From assembly GCA_013396525.1 (NCBI GenBank), contig VWYX01000395.1:484183-548182 (forward strand): 64,000 nt of DNA, read 5' to 3'. The position numbers and the translations under genes were made by a program. Positions 1-9,675 of the stretch are shown here, one piece after another (the stretch's first letter is position 1; each line of letters starts with the position of its first letter). The DNA comes from Chaetorhynchus papuensis. Lineage: Eukaryota > Chordata > Aves > Passeriformes > Rhipiduridae. The notes below the pieces were generated by a model, which saw only the letters and a program-made list of their open reading frames with translations, had not been told where the DNA came from and did no database searches.

Positions 1-32
1 TGATGTTTATAACTCTAACCATTGTGCCCTAG

Positions 33-90
33 ATTTGTTGGACGTCCAGGAGACTACGTCTACATTTTCCATTCCTTCCGAATGGAAGAG
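33..90 (+). CDS. ANO1: ANO1 coding exon (first in window)
   Basis: The exon follows a CCCTAG acceptor and ends at AAGAG|GTAATT. It encodes FVGRPGDYVYIFHSFRMEE, the segment that precedes helix 6 in TMEM16A. The first base completes a codon begun in an exon to the left of the window. Confidence 0.93.
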
Positions 91-3000
91 GTAATTGAAT
101 TTCTATCCTGTCTGGGATCATGTTGGATGGATTGGGAGCACCCTCTGCCCCTGCCACAGGGGTGGAGGAGATGTTCTGACTGACCTCTCCTCTGTCCATC
201 CCAGTGTGCCCCAGGAGGTTGCCTCATGGAGTTGTGTATCCAGCTCAGTATTATCATGTTGGGCAAGCAGCTGATCCAGAACAATTTGTTTGAGATCGGC
301 ATCCCGTAAGTAGCAACTTCTGTTCAGTTTTTTGGTTTTTTCAAATTATTGTGCCTGTTAATGTAAAATAGCTGAGAAATGAGCACTGAGTGAGCAGAAT
401 GAAGTGCTCAGCAAATTATTTCCATTTCCCTCAGAAAAATGAAGAAATTTATACGATACTTGAAATTGAAGCGTCGGCGTTCTCTTGACCACGAAGAGCA
501 CATGAAGAAAAAGCAGCGTTACGAAGTGGACTATAACCTGGAGCCCTTTGCTGGACTCACCCCCGAGTACATGGAAATGAGTGAGTGAGGTGGAAAGAAG
601 GCATTTTAAACCATAATTATTGTGACTAATTGGGGTGGAGAGCTGAGCTTTTTGAACTGTACATTCAGCAGACAGTGGATATGAGATAACTGAATTATTA
701 ATGTGTGCAGTCTTGGACTGGAGCGTGTTTCAGCCAACCCTGGCTGCTGGAGGGCTGAACTGTGCTCTCTGCTGTTCACAAGCCCTTACTTTAGCACGAT
801 ATTTTAGATACTTTCTTTCAAGCCATGTGACACATCACTGTCAAGTTTCAAATGCAAATGATTAAGTGGCATCTACTCAAGATTGTGAGGCATATTTCAC
901 CATCAGTTGAACCCTGCACTGGAAATAAGTTAGTTCAGATTTGATCATTTCCACATCAGAGCCTTTCTTTTTTTTTTTCCTGATATCTGAACTAAATCTT
1001 CTGAGAGTGATGCAAGTCTGTAGACCAAGTTGTACTTGACAGATCACATAGAATTTTTTATTTCCAAGTAATATTTTATGTTGAGTGAGACAAATTAGAA
1101 AACCTGGTAGCCTTGATGTTCAGAGTACTTGAAGCAGATGGGAATTCAATGGTACAAACTACCAAGGCCCTGCTGCCAGTTCCTAAAAATAAGAAAAAGT
1201 GCAGTTACTGAGATCAGGATTTGGAAGTAACAGGAGAAAGATGGGCACTGGCAGTACCAGGATGAGCATGACATCCATGCAAAAAGCAAATATGATCCCA
1301 GGTTATAGGAAGCAAGTTATTCCTGGCAGAGGCACAGAATCAGCCATGTCCTTTCCAAAGCTTCCAGTGGGATTGGTGAAGGCCAAAAACCTGCCAGGTG
1401 GAACATGGCAAGTTGAGGTAGAGCCAACACAGTCCCTGCCATAATCCCACTCCTTCAGCTGACTCCTGTGCCAGCCTTGACCATGGGAAAAATGTCTAAG
1501 GAGCTTCCCCATCCTTCTGGTTACTTTTGCCTTGCCTTTTGCAAGGTGGCAACTGGCCCTTCCATGCCCAAACAGAGCAGCCATCAAGCAAACTGTGCCT
1601 GACACAGAAAATGGGATTGAGTCCAACAGAACTTGCCACCTTGTCAGAATTTGGGGGCTGGCACTGACGTGGCAATGGCTGCATTTGGTAAATACTGACA
1701 ACAGGCACTGAAATGTTTTGTTTTTTCTTTCCAGTTATCCAGTTTGGGTTTGTAACTTTGTTTGTTGCCTCCTTCCCACTGGCACCTCTGTTTGCTTTAT
1801 TGAACAACATCATTGAAATCCGTCTGGATGCCAAAAAATTTGTTACTGAGCTGAGGAGACCGGTAGCAGTGAGAGCAAAGGATATAGGTAAGTGGATATT
1901 GTTATTGTATCCCTGTTTGTTTATTCCTGGATTGATGGCAGGATGTTATTACGCTGAGCTGGTTTCAATAACAGGGAGATATTTATAGGAAAAGTCAAAA
2001 CATTCGACTGTGGCTCACCTGTGAATTGTCATAATTTATCAAGGCTTTACCTTCAAAATAGGAAGACCAGAGCTTTAAATTCAGATTAATATTTCATTAA
2101 GTAAACATTTTCACTTTTTAAATCAAAATGATCAATGATATAGAAAAATATCTCACACAGTTCTGACAACAACAGCCCTTCCTGGCAATGCAGTTTTCCT
2201 GCAGAAGCAAAAATTTCCGCATTTAATAACTCTGGACTGGCCTCAGAAATAGCCTTGGTAATGAGAGGAGACTCAAAAGTCTGTGGGTAAATGTATCCCT
2301 TTGTTCCTGATCAGCAGGAATGTTGGAAGGGTGAAAACTGCAGTGGATGGAGCTGGAACTGGGCTCTGTGGCTGTGTGGGGACAAGAGCCCAGTCCTGCC
2401 CTTGCAGCGGGGCCAGCACCTATGGGTATTTGTCATGAGGGAGCTGCTTCTCCCAAAGGGTGGTTATTTATGACTAGAAAAGCTCATTAAGATAAAAATA
2501 AAAGTAGAAATAAAAGAATTGTCCTTGTTACAGAGCCAGGCAGCAAGAGCAGAGAAATTTATCTGTTATTAAACTCTATGTTCATTCTACTGCTGGACAG
2601 GCAGAGTTTTTCTTTTTTTCCTTGGGCTCATCCTTGTGCCCTAGGGTCATCCTAGACTTGAAGAACACATCCTGTTTTGCCATGACTTTGCTTTGGGGGT
2701 GTTTTGTGTCTCCCTGATTTGATGCAGCAGGTTCAGGTTGCTGGTGGAGATGATAGGGAGGGTGATGTTGATTTTTTTTATTGTGGTGGAGGTTTGATTT
2801 TTTTTTTTAAATTTGTTTCTGAGAAAGTGTTAATTGCAATTCATTGCCGTTCAATCCCATTCTTCAAACCTCAAAAAATAAAAAAGTTTCCAAAACACAG
2901 CTGAGCTCCCTTTGCTTACAAGACTTTAAATTAATGTTCTATCATTTGTTCTTTTTCTATTTAAAATATAATTCTTGCTCAGCACAATCATGCATGCTCC

Positions 3001-6000
3001 TAACTATGTGAACTGAAGATGTAATTTATCTGATTTTAAGGACTAGAACAGCATTGACATGCTTGTCTCCTTCTTTAGGAATCTGGTATAATATCCTCAG
3101 AGGTATTGGAAAGCTTGCTGTCATCATAAACGTAAGTAAATCAGCATGAATTAAATTTGAATTCAATAGGCTGGCTTTTCCATTCTGCTCCATTAGTTTT
3201 ACTTCAGCACAAATCCCTTAAATCAAGTGAAAGTAGATGATTTAGAATTTTTTGGAAATATTAGATGATGAGTTGCTGTGTTTATCTTCAAGCTGTGATA
3301 GCAGTAGCAGTAATATAAAATAGTAACTAGTCACTGCTGCTTTTTTCCAGAATATTTTCATGAAACAGTTCTGCCCTTCAAACAAATACAACCACAGCTG
3401 CTTACTTTTACTCTTGTGAAATACTATCAGTAGGATGAGATGTATTTTTTAATTTCAGCGCTATTTTGGGTAAGGTGAGAGTCAGTTCAACTCCTCCATC
3501 AAAAATCTGCCCTCGAGCTGCATTGCCCCCACTCAGAGAGCTCAGAAAATCCTGAAAAAAAATGAATTCAACATCTTACGAAACTTTAGCAGGCCTTAAT
3601 GTATTAATGCATGTACTTCTGTGCTATTCCATATGAATAGACACCCACAATCATCATCCTCCTCATATCCCAGCTGGGGAAAGATGAAGTCAAAGCCCAG
3701 CTGAAATTCAACACGTTTGCAATGCAGCAAAGCAGGGCCTCTGTAGGGCTTATGGCCACATAGCCCCCTTGGGGGTTTTTATGTTATCCAGATTTGCAAT
3801 CCCTTCATTTTGTCCCAGGGTTCTGTTGTGCTATGGCAAACCCATTCTTTTGGTTGTTTCATATGCTGCCTTAGTTTGTCTTTCCCATTTCTCCTCTTTT
3901 CCTTTGGAAATAATTTCTCTCTGTTTTTCTCTTTCATTCTGTGTAGTCTCTCTTCATCAATACCACGTGTTATTTTTCCCTCTTTGATCAGTGTACTGCT
4001 CCTCTTTACCATAAAATAAGTAAAACATTTTGTACTGTGTTTGTTCCACATGTACATGAGATTTATGCCAGTGGCAATGTTTCATAATGATGATAAACGA
4101 GGAAGGCTAAAGTCATGAGGATCTCAGCCCAATTGGCTGTCGTGCCTTTTCTCCACGATCTTTTTAGAAAATTTTAAATAACTGGATGAAATGCAACTTT
4201 TGTGACCATAAAAATAAAACTGGGCTCAGTCTCCTCATCCTTTTATCCTGATGAAGTTAAGAACCACATGCAATTAATGTCCTTTTGCAATGCAATGAGA
4301 CTTTGAAGAGTCAAATCACCGTCGGTTGTTTGCAGGACGGAAAAGCATCTGGAAATCAATCAGTTGGACCTTGTGCAAGGCACCAGGGAGAAGCTGTGAG
4401 GGGACACGGGGAAGCAGAGCTGTGGTAGCTCTCCCCTGGTGCTGGGGGGTACAGCTGCTCCATTTTTGGGGGGCTCAGGTTGTCACCCACGCAGGCACCT
4501 CAGCTGGTGCCGCACTGCTCCGAGGAATACGCTGCACCTCGGAAGAGTGGGCAGTGAATAATCCCTTGTTGGTGTAGTGGATGCTCCACTTTCAGGGCCC
4601 TCAGGCTCCCCTGAGTTGTGTGAGTTGTTTGGGCGAGTCACAGTTGAGGATGTGATGAACTTAAGCTCTGCCTGGGTACTGCGCTCACTCTCTACTCTTG
4701 TGGCTCAGGCATTTGTGATCTCATTCACATCCGACTTCATTCCACGCCTCGTGTACCTGTACATGTACAGTGAGAATGGCACCATGCATGGCTTCGTCAA
4801 CCATACACTATCCTCTTTTAATGTCAGCGATTTCCAAGCAGGAACAGCTCCCAACGACCCCCTGGATCTTGGCTACGAGGTTCAGATATGCAGGTACTCT
4901 CTTGAATGATCACTAACGTGAGGTGTTTTCACAGCTGGCTAAGAGTGCGGCAAATTCTGACATTCTTGGGCAGGTTCCTTGTATTTTCAATAACTTTTTT
5001 TGCACCTTGCTAGCCTTTAATATCAGATGGATCCATTGACTTGAACATCTTGCTTACACATTAAGTAATCATAAGCCTGAATATGATTTACTGCTTATTT
5101 GGGAAAATGGAGATTAGCATTAGTTAAATTCAGTGCTTTTCCATGCAAAGATTTTTATTATTATGGATTCCCTTTTCCAGGGACGGACACAAATAATGAT
5201 AAACAGCACAATGATGCTTTAAGGGAAGAAAATGATGTCACTCTGATGTCATGTCATGATATAATGACCATAACCTCTTTTTTTTGTCCACTTTCCAATT
5301 CTTGATGAGAGCAGTAGCATCCGTATCTGCACTGGAACTTAGGACTTATTTAAAGTGTCATCTTACAGGAGAAATTTGCATGCCTGTGACAATTTCTATC
5401 TGTTCTTTTCGTGTTTAAAGGAAAATTATGGTAACTTATTTCAACTTCTGAATTCTTAGAACTGGGGGCCAAAGCCAAATCTGACAGTGAAAGCACTTAG
5501 ACCGGCAAAGCTCAAAGGGGGACAATGGCAGGAGGAAAAGGGAGAGGAGAGCAAGGAGGGAAGAGATATTCCAGGGGAGAAAAAAACAAAGATGACTTTG
5601 ATCCACACATACTAAAAAAATCACACAAACTGACCAAGTAAAAAACCTTGCCCTTGAATCATATAATTTTATATTATATTCTTTATGCATTTGAATAGTG
5701 CAAGCTAATATGCTGAAATGACCTCTAAAGAGAAAATTTGCTCAGAGATGAAAGCAAAACCAGCCCAAACTGCATTTGTAGTAGCTTTGCTTGTTTTTAC
5801 TGTCTCCTGGTGTCCTCCTGCTGCTCTCTGGGCAGAGGTTAAGCAAGGTTGGCAAACATGTTCCCGCACAGAGTGGAAGTGCTGGCATAGTGGTCCAATA
5901 CCAAAATGCCATATTTATTTGCTTTCCAGTCCCAGCCTCTGTCTTCTTCCAACCCCATCTGTATCCCAAGGATTTTATAATCATTTGAAAATGCAGAGCC

Positions 6001-7806
6001 CTAATTCTTTCAAAATATTGACAGGATGCTGTGGTTTTGAATTTAATGTATTTTTCTTGGTCCTGTTTATCAACACATAGATTTTCTGTAAGCCATAACT
6101 AAGGAAAAACTGTTCTCTCCACATGGCAGAATTTAGCTTCAATCTTTTGCTAATCATGTGTTAAACATCTTCTATGACTCTGAGATCAGTATTGTTGTCT
6201 TTAAAATTAGTTTGGAAAATATATGTTGTCTTTTTACCTATCTTAAAATAAAATTAATCACCTGAGCTGTGTAGTTTACTCTGTCTTATGCAAAATTTAA
6301 GTTATTTGTAGTAATCAGAGGGTATTAAGATGTATTAACCTTTAATTTTGAGTACAACTTGAAGGCTAAGGGAGACTTTCAGCTATGTCTTGTTTCTGAG
6401 AGGTTAATACAGTGAACTTTCTTTTAGACAGTTCCATTTATTATTTGAATGCTTGTTAATAATTCCTTCTGGTGCTAACATTTCTGAATTGCACCCCTGA
6501 TTTACTGAGTCTTGTTTCGCAGGTACAAAGATTACAGAGAACCCCCCTGGTCTGAAAACAAATATGACATTTCAAAGGATTTCTGGGCTGTCCTAGCAGC
6601 AAGATTGGCGTTTGTGATAGTTTTCCAGGTAGGTTACACTGCAGGCACTTGGAAATAAGTTATTAGGCCAAAAAATTATCTTCTTTCTCAATTGTTTCAT
6701 AGAAAAGCCAAAGAAATTTGCCTGTCTTCATCACCTTCTTTGTCCCACCCACCCCGGCATTGGTATATCCTCAGTGGAAAAATTCATCCCCAGGGATTCC
6801 CTGAACTGGTTTGATGCAGAAGAGCTTAATGACCTTAAAGAGCAGCAAAGCACAAGGCTGATACTAATTAGGTCTCACCAATTTCTCTCATAGGACATCA
6901 ACAGTTTCACTGAAGCAGCATAAATTTAATCCAAAATCATTTTTAAAGCTAGCCAAGAAATGAGACTTTCAAAATTTTCCCAGTTAAATTTGCATCTGAA
7001 TAAGAAGCCAAAATCTTGTAATTTGTCCTTAAAAGATATTATTTAATCACGAGGGTGATGCTGCTTATTGTGACATGAGTGGTTTAAGTCTGCCTTATCT
7101 GAGTAACTTGTTTCAAAACTTTTATTGGGTTTTTTGATTAAAAATTATCTTTTTGGGAAAGACCTCCCTTTCCTTGAATCAAGGTTTTTCAATCAGAAGC
7201 ATTTAATTGGAATGTATTTTACCAATTTTTGCCATTTTACCTCTTGTATTTGCTTCTGCCTTCCTGATGTAACTCTCATGACACTTACCACTTACCAGTG
7301 ACAAATTCCTTTGGATTTCTAAGAGTCTGTGTCAGGACTGGTTCATAAATCATAGAGGTCTATGATGTATTTCTCTACTTCTAGCACGCACAAAGCAGTT
7401 GAGGGGAATTTGGTCCAGTATTCCAGCTCGAATATTGTCCTGTCTTCATTTTTCCTTCCTAAGTGCACCAAAATCAGCCCCTTTCCTTTCCCTACAGCCA
7501 CCCTTTCATTTGAGCTCACTGACACTCTCACAACTTCATTTTCAGAACCTGGTCATGTTCATGAGTGAATTTGTTGACTGGGTTATCCCAGACATTCCCA
7601 AGGACATTAGTCAGCAGATTCACAAGGAGAAAGTTCTCATGGTGGAGGTCTTCATGAGGGAAGAGCAAGGGAAGCTGCAGATGCTGGAAACCTGGAAAGA
7701 CAAGGGCAAGAAAAAAGGGGAAAACTGTAACAACCACAGCCCCAGGCTCTCCAGGAGCCGCAGTGGGAGCTTGTCCTCCTGCCATTCCTATCCTCTGGAC
7801 GTTTAG
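33..7806 (+). CDS. ANO1: ANO1 (anoctamin-1/TMEM16A), 3' part: eight coding exons, 5' end outside the window
   Basis: This is the C-terminal third of the calcium-activated chloride channel anoctamin-1, a dimeric plasma-membrane protein. Coding segments are 33-90, 205-305, 435-580, 1735-1887, 3079-3131, 4709-4893, 6523-6628 and 7546-7806. All are bounded by AG and GT, and the phases join into one frame of about 353 residues ending in TAG. The translation follows mammalian ANO1 almost residue for residue through the last membrane helices. All six calcium ligands known from mouse TMEM16A are visible: N and E in QNNLFEIG, two E in TPEYMEM, and E and D in NNIIEIRLD. An extracellular loop carries three N-glycosylation sequons (NGT, NHT, NVS). 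ANO2 is the nearest alternative, but the loop, the end of the gene and the FADD neighbour all favour ANO1. The cytoplasmic tail after the last helix is the only part that diverges strongly. Confidence 0.96.
205..305 (+). CDS. ANO1: ANO1 coding exon, pore helix 6
   Basis: The exon runs from a CCCAG acceptor to ATCCC|GTAAGT and ends in phase 2. It encodes a CAPGGC motif and then helix 6, including the gating lysine in MLGKQLIQ. The Asn and Glu of NNLFE match two of the calcium-coordinating residues of mouse TMEM16A (N650 and E654 in that numbering). Confidence 0.95.
435..580 (+). CDS. ANO1: ANO1 coding exon, cytoplasmic loop and start of helix 7
   Basis: The exon runs from CCCTCAG to GAAATGA|GTGAGT. 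It encodes a basic cytoplasmic loop (KLKRRRS, then HMKKKQRYEVDYNLEPFAG) and ends in TPEYMEM. The two Glu of that motif match the helix-7 calcium ligands E702 and E705 of mouse TMEM16A. The loop differs from mammals in the stretch after KLK and is otherwise conserved. Confidence 0.95.
581..1734 (+). other. ANO1 intron, no other feature seen
   Basis: AT-rich intronic sequence between the helix 6-7 loop exon and the helix 7-8 exon. It has GT and AG ends and a pyrimidine tract before the acceptor. Open frames on both strands at about 1.2-1.8 kb have no recognisable product. Confidence 0.8.
1735..1887 (+). CDS. ANO1: ANO1 coding exon, helices 7-8
   Basis: The exon runs from a TTTCCAG acceptor after a T-rich tract to GATATAG|GTAAGT. 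It encodes the hydrophobic segment IIQFGFVTLFVASFPLAPLF and then NNIIEIRLD, whose Glu and Asp match the helix-8 calcium ligands E734 and D738 of mouse TMEM16A. It ends in AVRAKDIG. Confidence 0.96.
1888..3078 (+). other. ANO1 intron, no other feature seen
   Basis: AT-rich intron with GTAAGT and TTTAG ends. I see no repeat family or nested gene. Confidence 0.8.
3079..3131 (+). CDS. ANO1: ANO1 short coding exon (53 bp)
   Basis: This is a 53-bp exon between TTCTTTAG and ATAAAC|GTAAGT. It encodes IWYNILRGIGKLAVIIN, the start of helix 9. It is found by phase and homology because it is too short to stand out as an open frame. Confidence 0.93.
3132..4708 (+). other. ANO1 intron, no other feature seen
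   Basis: AT-rich intron with a T/C-rich segment around 3,850-3,980. The reading frame of the downstream exon stays open for about 130 bases into this intron. The amino acids there do not match ANO1, so I treat it as chance read-through. Confidence 0.8.
4709..4893 (+). CDS. ANO1: ANO1 coding exon, helix 9 and glycosylated loop
   Basis: The exon runs from GGCTCAG to TGCAG|GTACTC. It encodes AFVISFTSDFIPRLVYLYMY and then the extracellular loop with three sequons (NGT, NHT, NVS), ending in LGYEVQIC and two bases of an Arg codon. The donor GTACTC is weaker than the other ANO1 donors, but phase and homology fix it. Confidence 0.95.
4894..6522 (+). other. ANO1 intron, no other feature seen
   Basis: AT-rich intron with GTACTC and TCGCAG ends. 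Short open frames near 5.4-6.1 kb on both strands overlap each other and match nothing I recognise. Confidence 0.8.
6523..6628 (+). CDS. ANO1: ANO1 coding exon, start of helix 10
   Basis: The exon runs from TTTCGCAG to TTCCAG|GTAGGT. It encodes YKDYREPPWSENKYDISKDF and then the start of helix 10 (WAVLAARLAFVIVFQ). It is nearly identical to the mammalian protein. Confidence 0.95.
6629..7545 (+). other. ANO1 last intron, no other feature seen
   Basis: AT-rich intron between the helix-10 exon and the last coding exon. It ends in a C/T-rich tract and TTTTCAG. Confidence 0.8.
7546..7806 (+). CDS. ANO1: ANO1 last coding exon
   Basis: The exon follows a CATTTTCAG acceptor and ends at the TAG stop at 7804-7806. 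It encodes the end of helix 10 (NLVMFMSEFVDWVIPDIP), a conserved juxtamembrane helix (ISQQIHKEKVLMVEVFMREE) and a cytoplasmic tail. Similarity to mammals fades after LETW. The bird tail is basic and serine-rich (SRSRSGSLSS) and ends in SYPLDV. Confidence 0.96.
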   Translation, partial: NLVMFMSEFVDWVIPDIPKDISQQIHKEKVLMVEVFMREEQGKLQMLETWKDKGKKKGENCNNHSPRLSRSRSGSLSSCHSYPLDV

Positions 7807-8180
7807 AAGAGGAGGGAGCTGAGTCTGTCGGGGCATTCCAGAGACAAAAGCCATGGCATCAAGGGCAGGACTCCGGTAATGGACACCCCGGTGCATGTTG
7901 AAGGATGTGCTGCCATTTCGCTCCCATCTTTGTGAGAAATGCCCTTCTTGCAAACATGGAGGACCACGTTCTACTTCTGACAATGTTGGGTTCTTGTTGG
8001 TTTTTTTTTTCCTTTTGCACAAGCAGTAATGCAGGGAGTTTTTATATTTCATCCTTAGGTAACACTATCAATGTTGGCGTGCATCAAGAAATGCAGGTAC
8101 TTAGGACATCTTGCTAGAGATATTCTCTGAGAATCTGATCTTAGCCTATCAATTAGCTAATGAAATAAAGGTAAATTTGA

Positions 8181-8216
<36 letters not shown>
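8181..8216 (+). repeat. (AAT)n microsatellite, 12 units, in ANO1 3'UTR
   Basis: There are twelve uninterrupted AAT units, directly after the first AATAAA of the 3'UTR. Such a perfect run is likely to vary in length between individuals. Confidence 0.95.
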
Positions 8217-8217
<1 letters not shown>

Positions 8218-8490
8218 CTAACTTGAACTATTTTTCGGAAACCCAGGTTTGAAGGTTCATGGGGTAACTCAATAAATTATATGTAAAATCAGTATTCCGT
8301 AGTATTCCATAAAGCCTACCAGGCTGACTTGCTTCCCAAGGCTGGGTTTAGCTCTGTGAATCTGAGCTTTGGAGTCCCACAGGTGTGACAGGGGCCACTT
8401 GTGGCAGCCTGCTGTGTCCCCCAGACCCTCCCCGGGGCACTGCTGCCTCCATCAACGCAGGGAATCTGGGAAGTGCTTTCTTGGCGGCGG

Positions 8491-8505
8491 CAGCAGCAGC
8501 AGCAG
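8491..8505 (+). repeat. Short (CAG)5 run in ANO1 3'UTR
   Basis: Five CAG units preceded by GGCGGCGG. It is short and non-coding, and is recorded only for completeness. Confidence 0.8.
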
Positions 8506-9469
8506 CACAATTCCAGAGATCCTCCCAGCAGGTCCGTGGTCATGGAGAATTTTGTTAAATGCCCTGAGTTACTGAGCACCTGGAGAGCTCCAGTGACTCT
8601 CACTGCCCTGCCAAGCACTCGGACACTGCTGTTGCTGAGGAAATTCCCTTTTCCCCGTTGTTTCAGCACATCCCTGTCCCAGCCAGGCTTTTCCCTGTAG
8701 CCCTCTGGAGCAGGAGGAGTCCTTGCACCCGTGTTTCACAGCCAGTGTTTCCCACAGACTTTCTGCTGTTGGCTGGCATTTCCCAGAGGCTGTGCCAGAG
8801 GAGTAAAGCCACATGCATCCCACTCACTGTCTTCAGTGGAAGCTTTGCCTGCACTGGGGCTGCAGGACCAGACCTTCAGTTAGTTACAGGACTTTTCTTT
8901 TGTCTTAAAATCCTCTATCTTTTGTACAAGGAGCTTTTCCTTAAAGTATAAGTCTGAAATCCTTACTTACCATGACTAGTTAAATGCCACCAGTACAGCT
9001 CTTTTTGAGCATAATATGTTTTAGTTTTGCTTTGTCGACCGATAAACTGCACTTCCAAATAACATTGGTGCAATTAACCTAATTTCTTTTTATTATTTTG
9101 TCTTGTCCATGGCACTTGCATTATAAAATTGAAAAAGAAAATAAAAAGGAAAGATTTCTTTAAAGTCTAACTACTGTATGGTTTGTTACAAAACCAAACT
9201 GTTTTCAAGAGGGGTTAGTTATTTCTTTTGTTCTTTTCTTTTTTCTTTGCCAAACTAATTTAAAGATTAATGCTAGAACTCTAAAAAGAATGCCATATAT
9301 AGCTTTTGATATATTTATTTGTTTTAAAGTATGTGATAAACCTGATATTTTCCTGTAGTCTGTCCAAAGAAGGTACCAGAAGAGAAATTATGTGGAAGAA
9401 AGATAAATGGTATTAACCAAATATTCTTGAAGCTTATTTAAAATATTGATCCAACCAAAGATTTTTATT

Positions 9470-9475
9470 AATAAA
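9470..9475 (+). terminator. ANO1: Candidate ANO1 polyadenylation signal
   Basis: A canonical AATAAA with a T/G-rich element within about 40 bases downstream. It is the best-placed of several hexamers after the ANO1 stop codon. Confidence 0.5.
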
Positions 9476-9566
9476 GGGCTTATATTTTGTTAACTCTTGT
9501 TTCTGTTGTATTTTGACTTGCAGGAATGTCACTATTTTTAAAATTTGCAACTTGAGTGTTGCTGCA

Positions 9567-9675
9567 GGGCCAAATCCTGCCCGATTTATTCCCACATAAA
9601 TGCAATGCCTGGTAGTAAATGTTTACTGACTGCAATAGGACTGGGAGTGGGGATAAATCAAGCAGAATTCTGTCC
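9567..9675. mobile_element. Possible ancient palindromic DNA-transposon remnant (MITE-like)
   Basis: The segment begins GGGCCAAATCCTGCC and ends AGCAGAATTCTGTCC, imperfect inverted ends that match at about 10 of 15 positions. The middle (cccacataaatgc, ctgactgcaataggact, ggataaatc) resembles an old palindromic repeat I recall from turtle and crocodile genomes, with 'GGGCCAAATTCTG...' ends and a 'TTGACTTCAATGG' centre. The family assignment is from memory and uncertain. Confidence 0.35.

Larger units (their letters stand above)
7807..9490 (+). other. ANO1: ANO1 3' untranslated region (end inferred)
   Basis: This is sequence after the ANO1 stop. AATAAA hexamers lie at 8164, 8271, 9140 and 9470. 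The one at 9470-9475 is followed by a T/G-rich stretch (ttgttaactcttgtttctg), as expected downstream of a cleavage site, so I infer the main end just after 9,490. A 3'UTR of about 1.7 kb is reasonable for this gene. Earlier hexamers could give shorter transcripts, and one at 10,099 could give a longer one. The region contains an (AAT)12 microsatellite and a (CAG)5 run. Confidence 0.6.

Noticed and set aside
4060..4130. Possible C/D-box snoRNA in an ANO1 intron (atgatgata)
   Set aside because: No D box (CTGA) at a suitable distance and no terminal stem.
4577..4908. Extended ANO1 exon starting at 4,577
   Set aside because: The extra upstream residues do not match ANO1, while the AG at 4,707-4,708 gives the exact homologous boundary.
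7528..8052. 174-codon minus-strand frame
   Set aside because: Antisense shadow of the last ANO1 coding exon and its 3'UTR.
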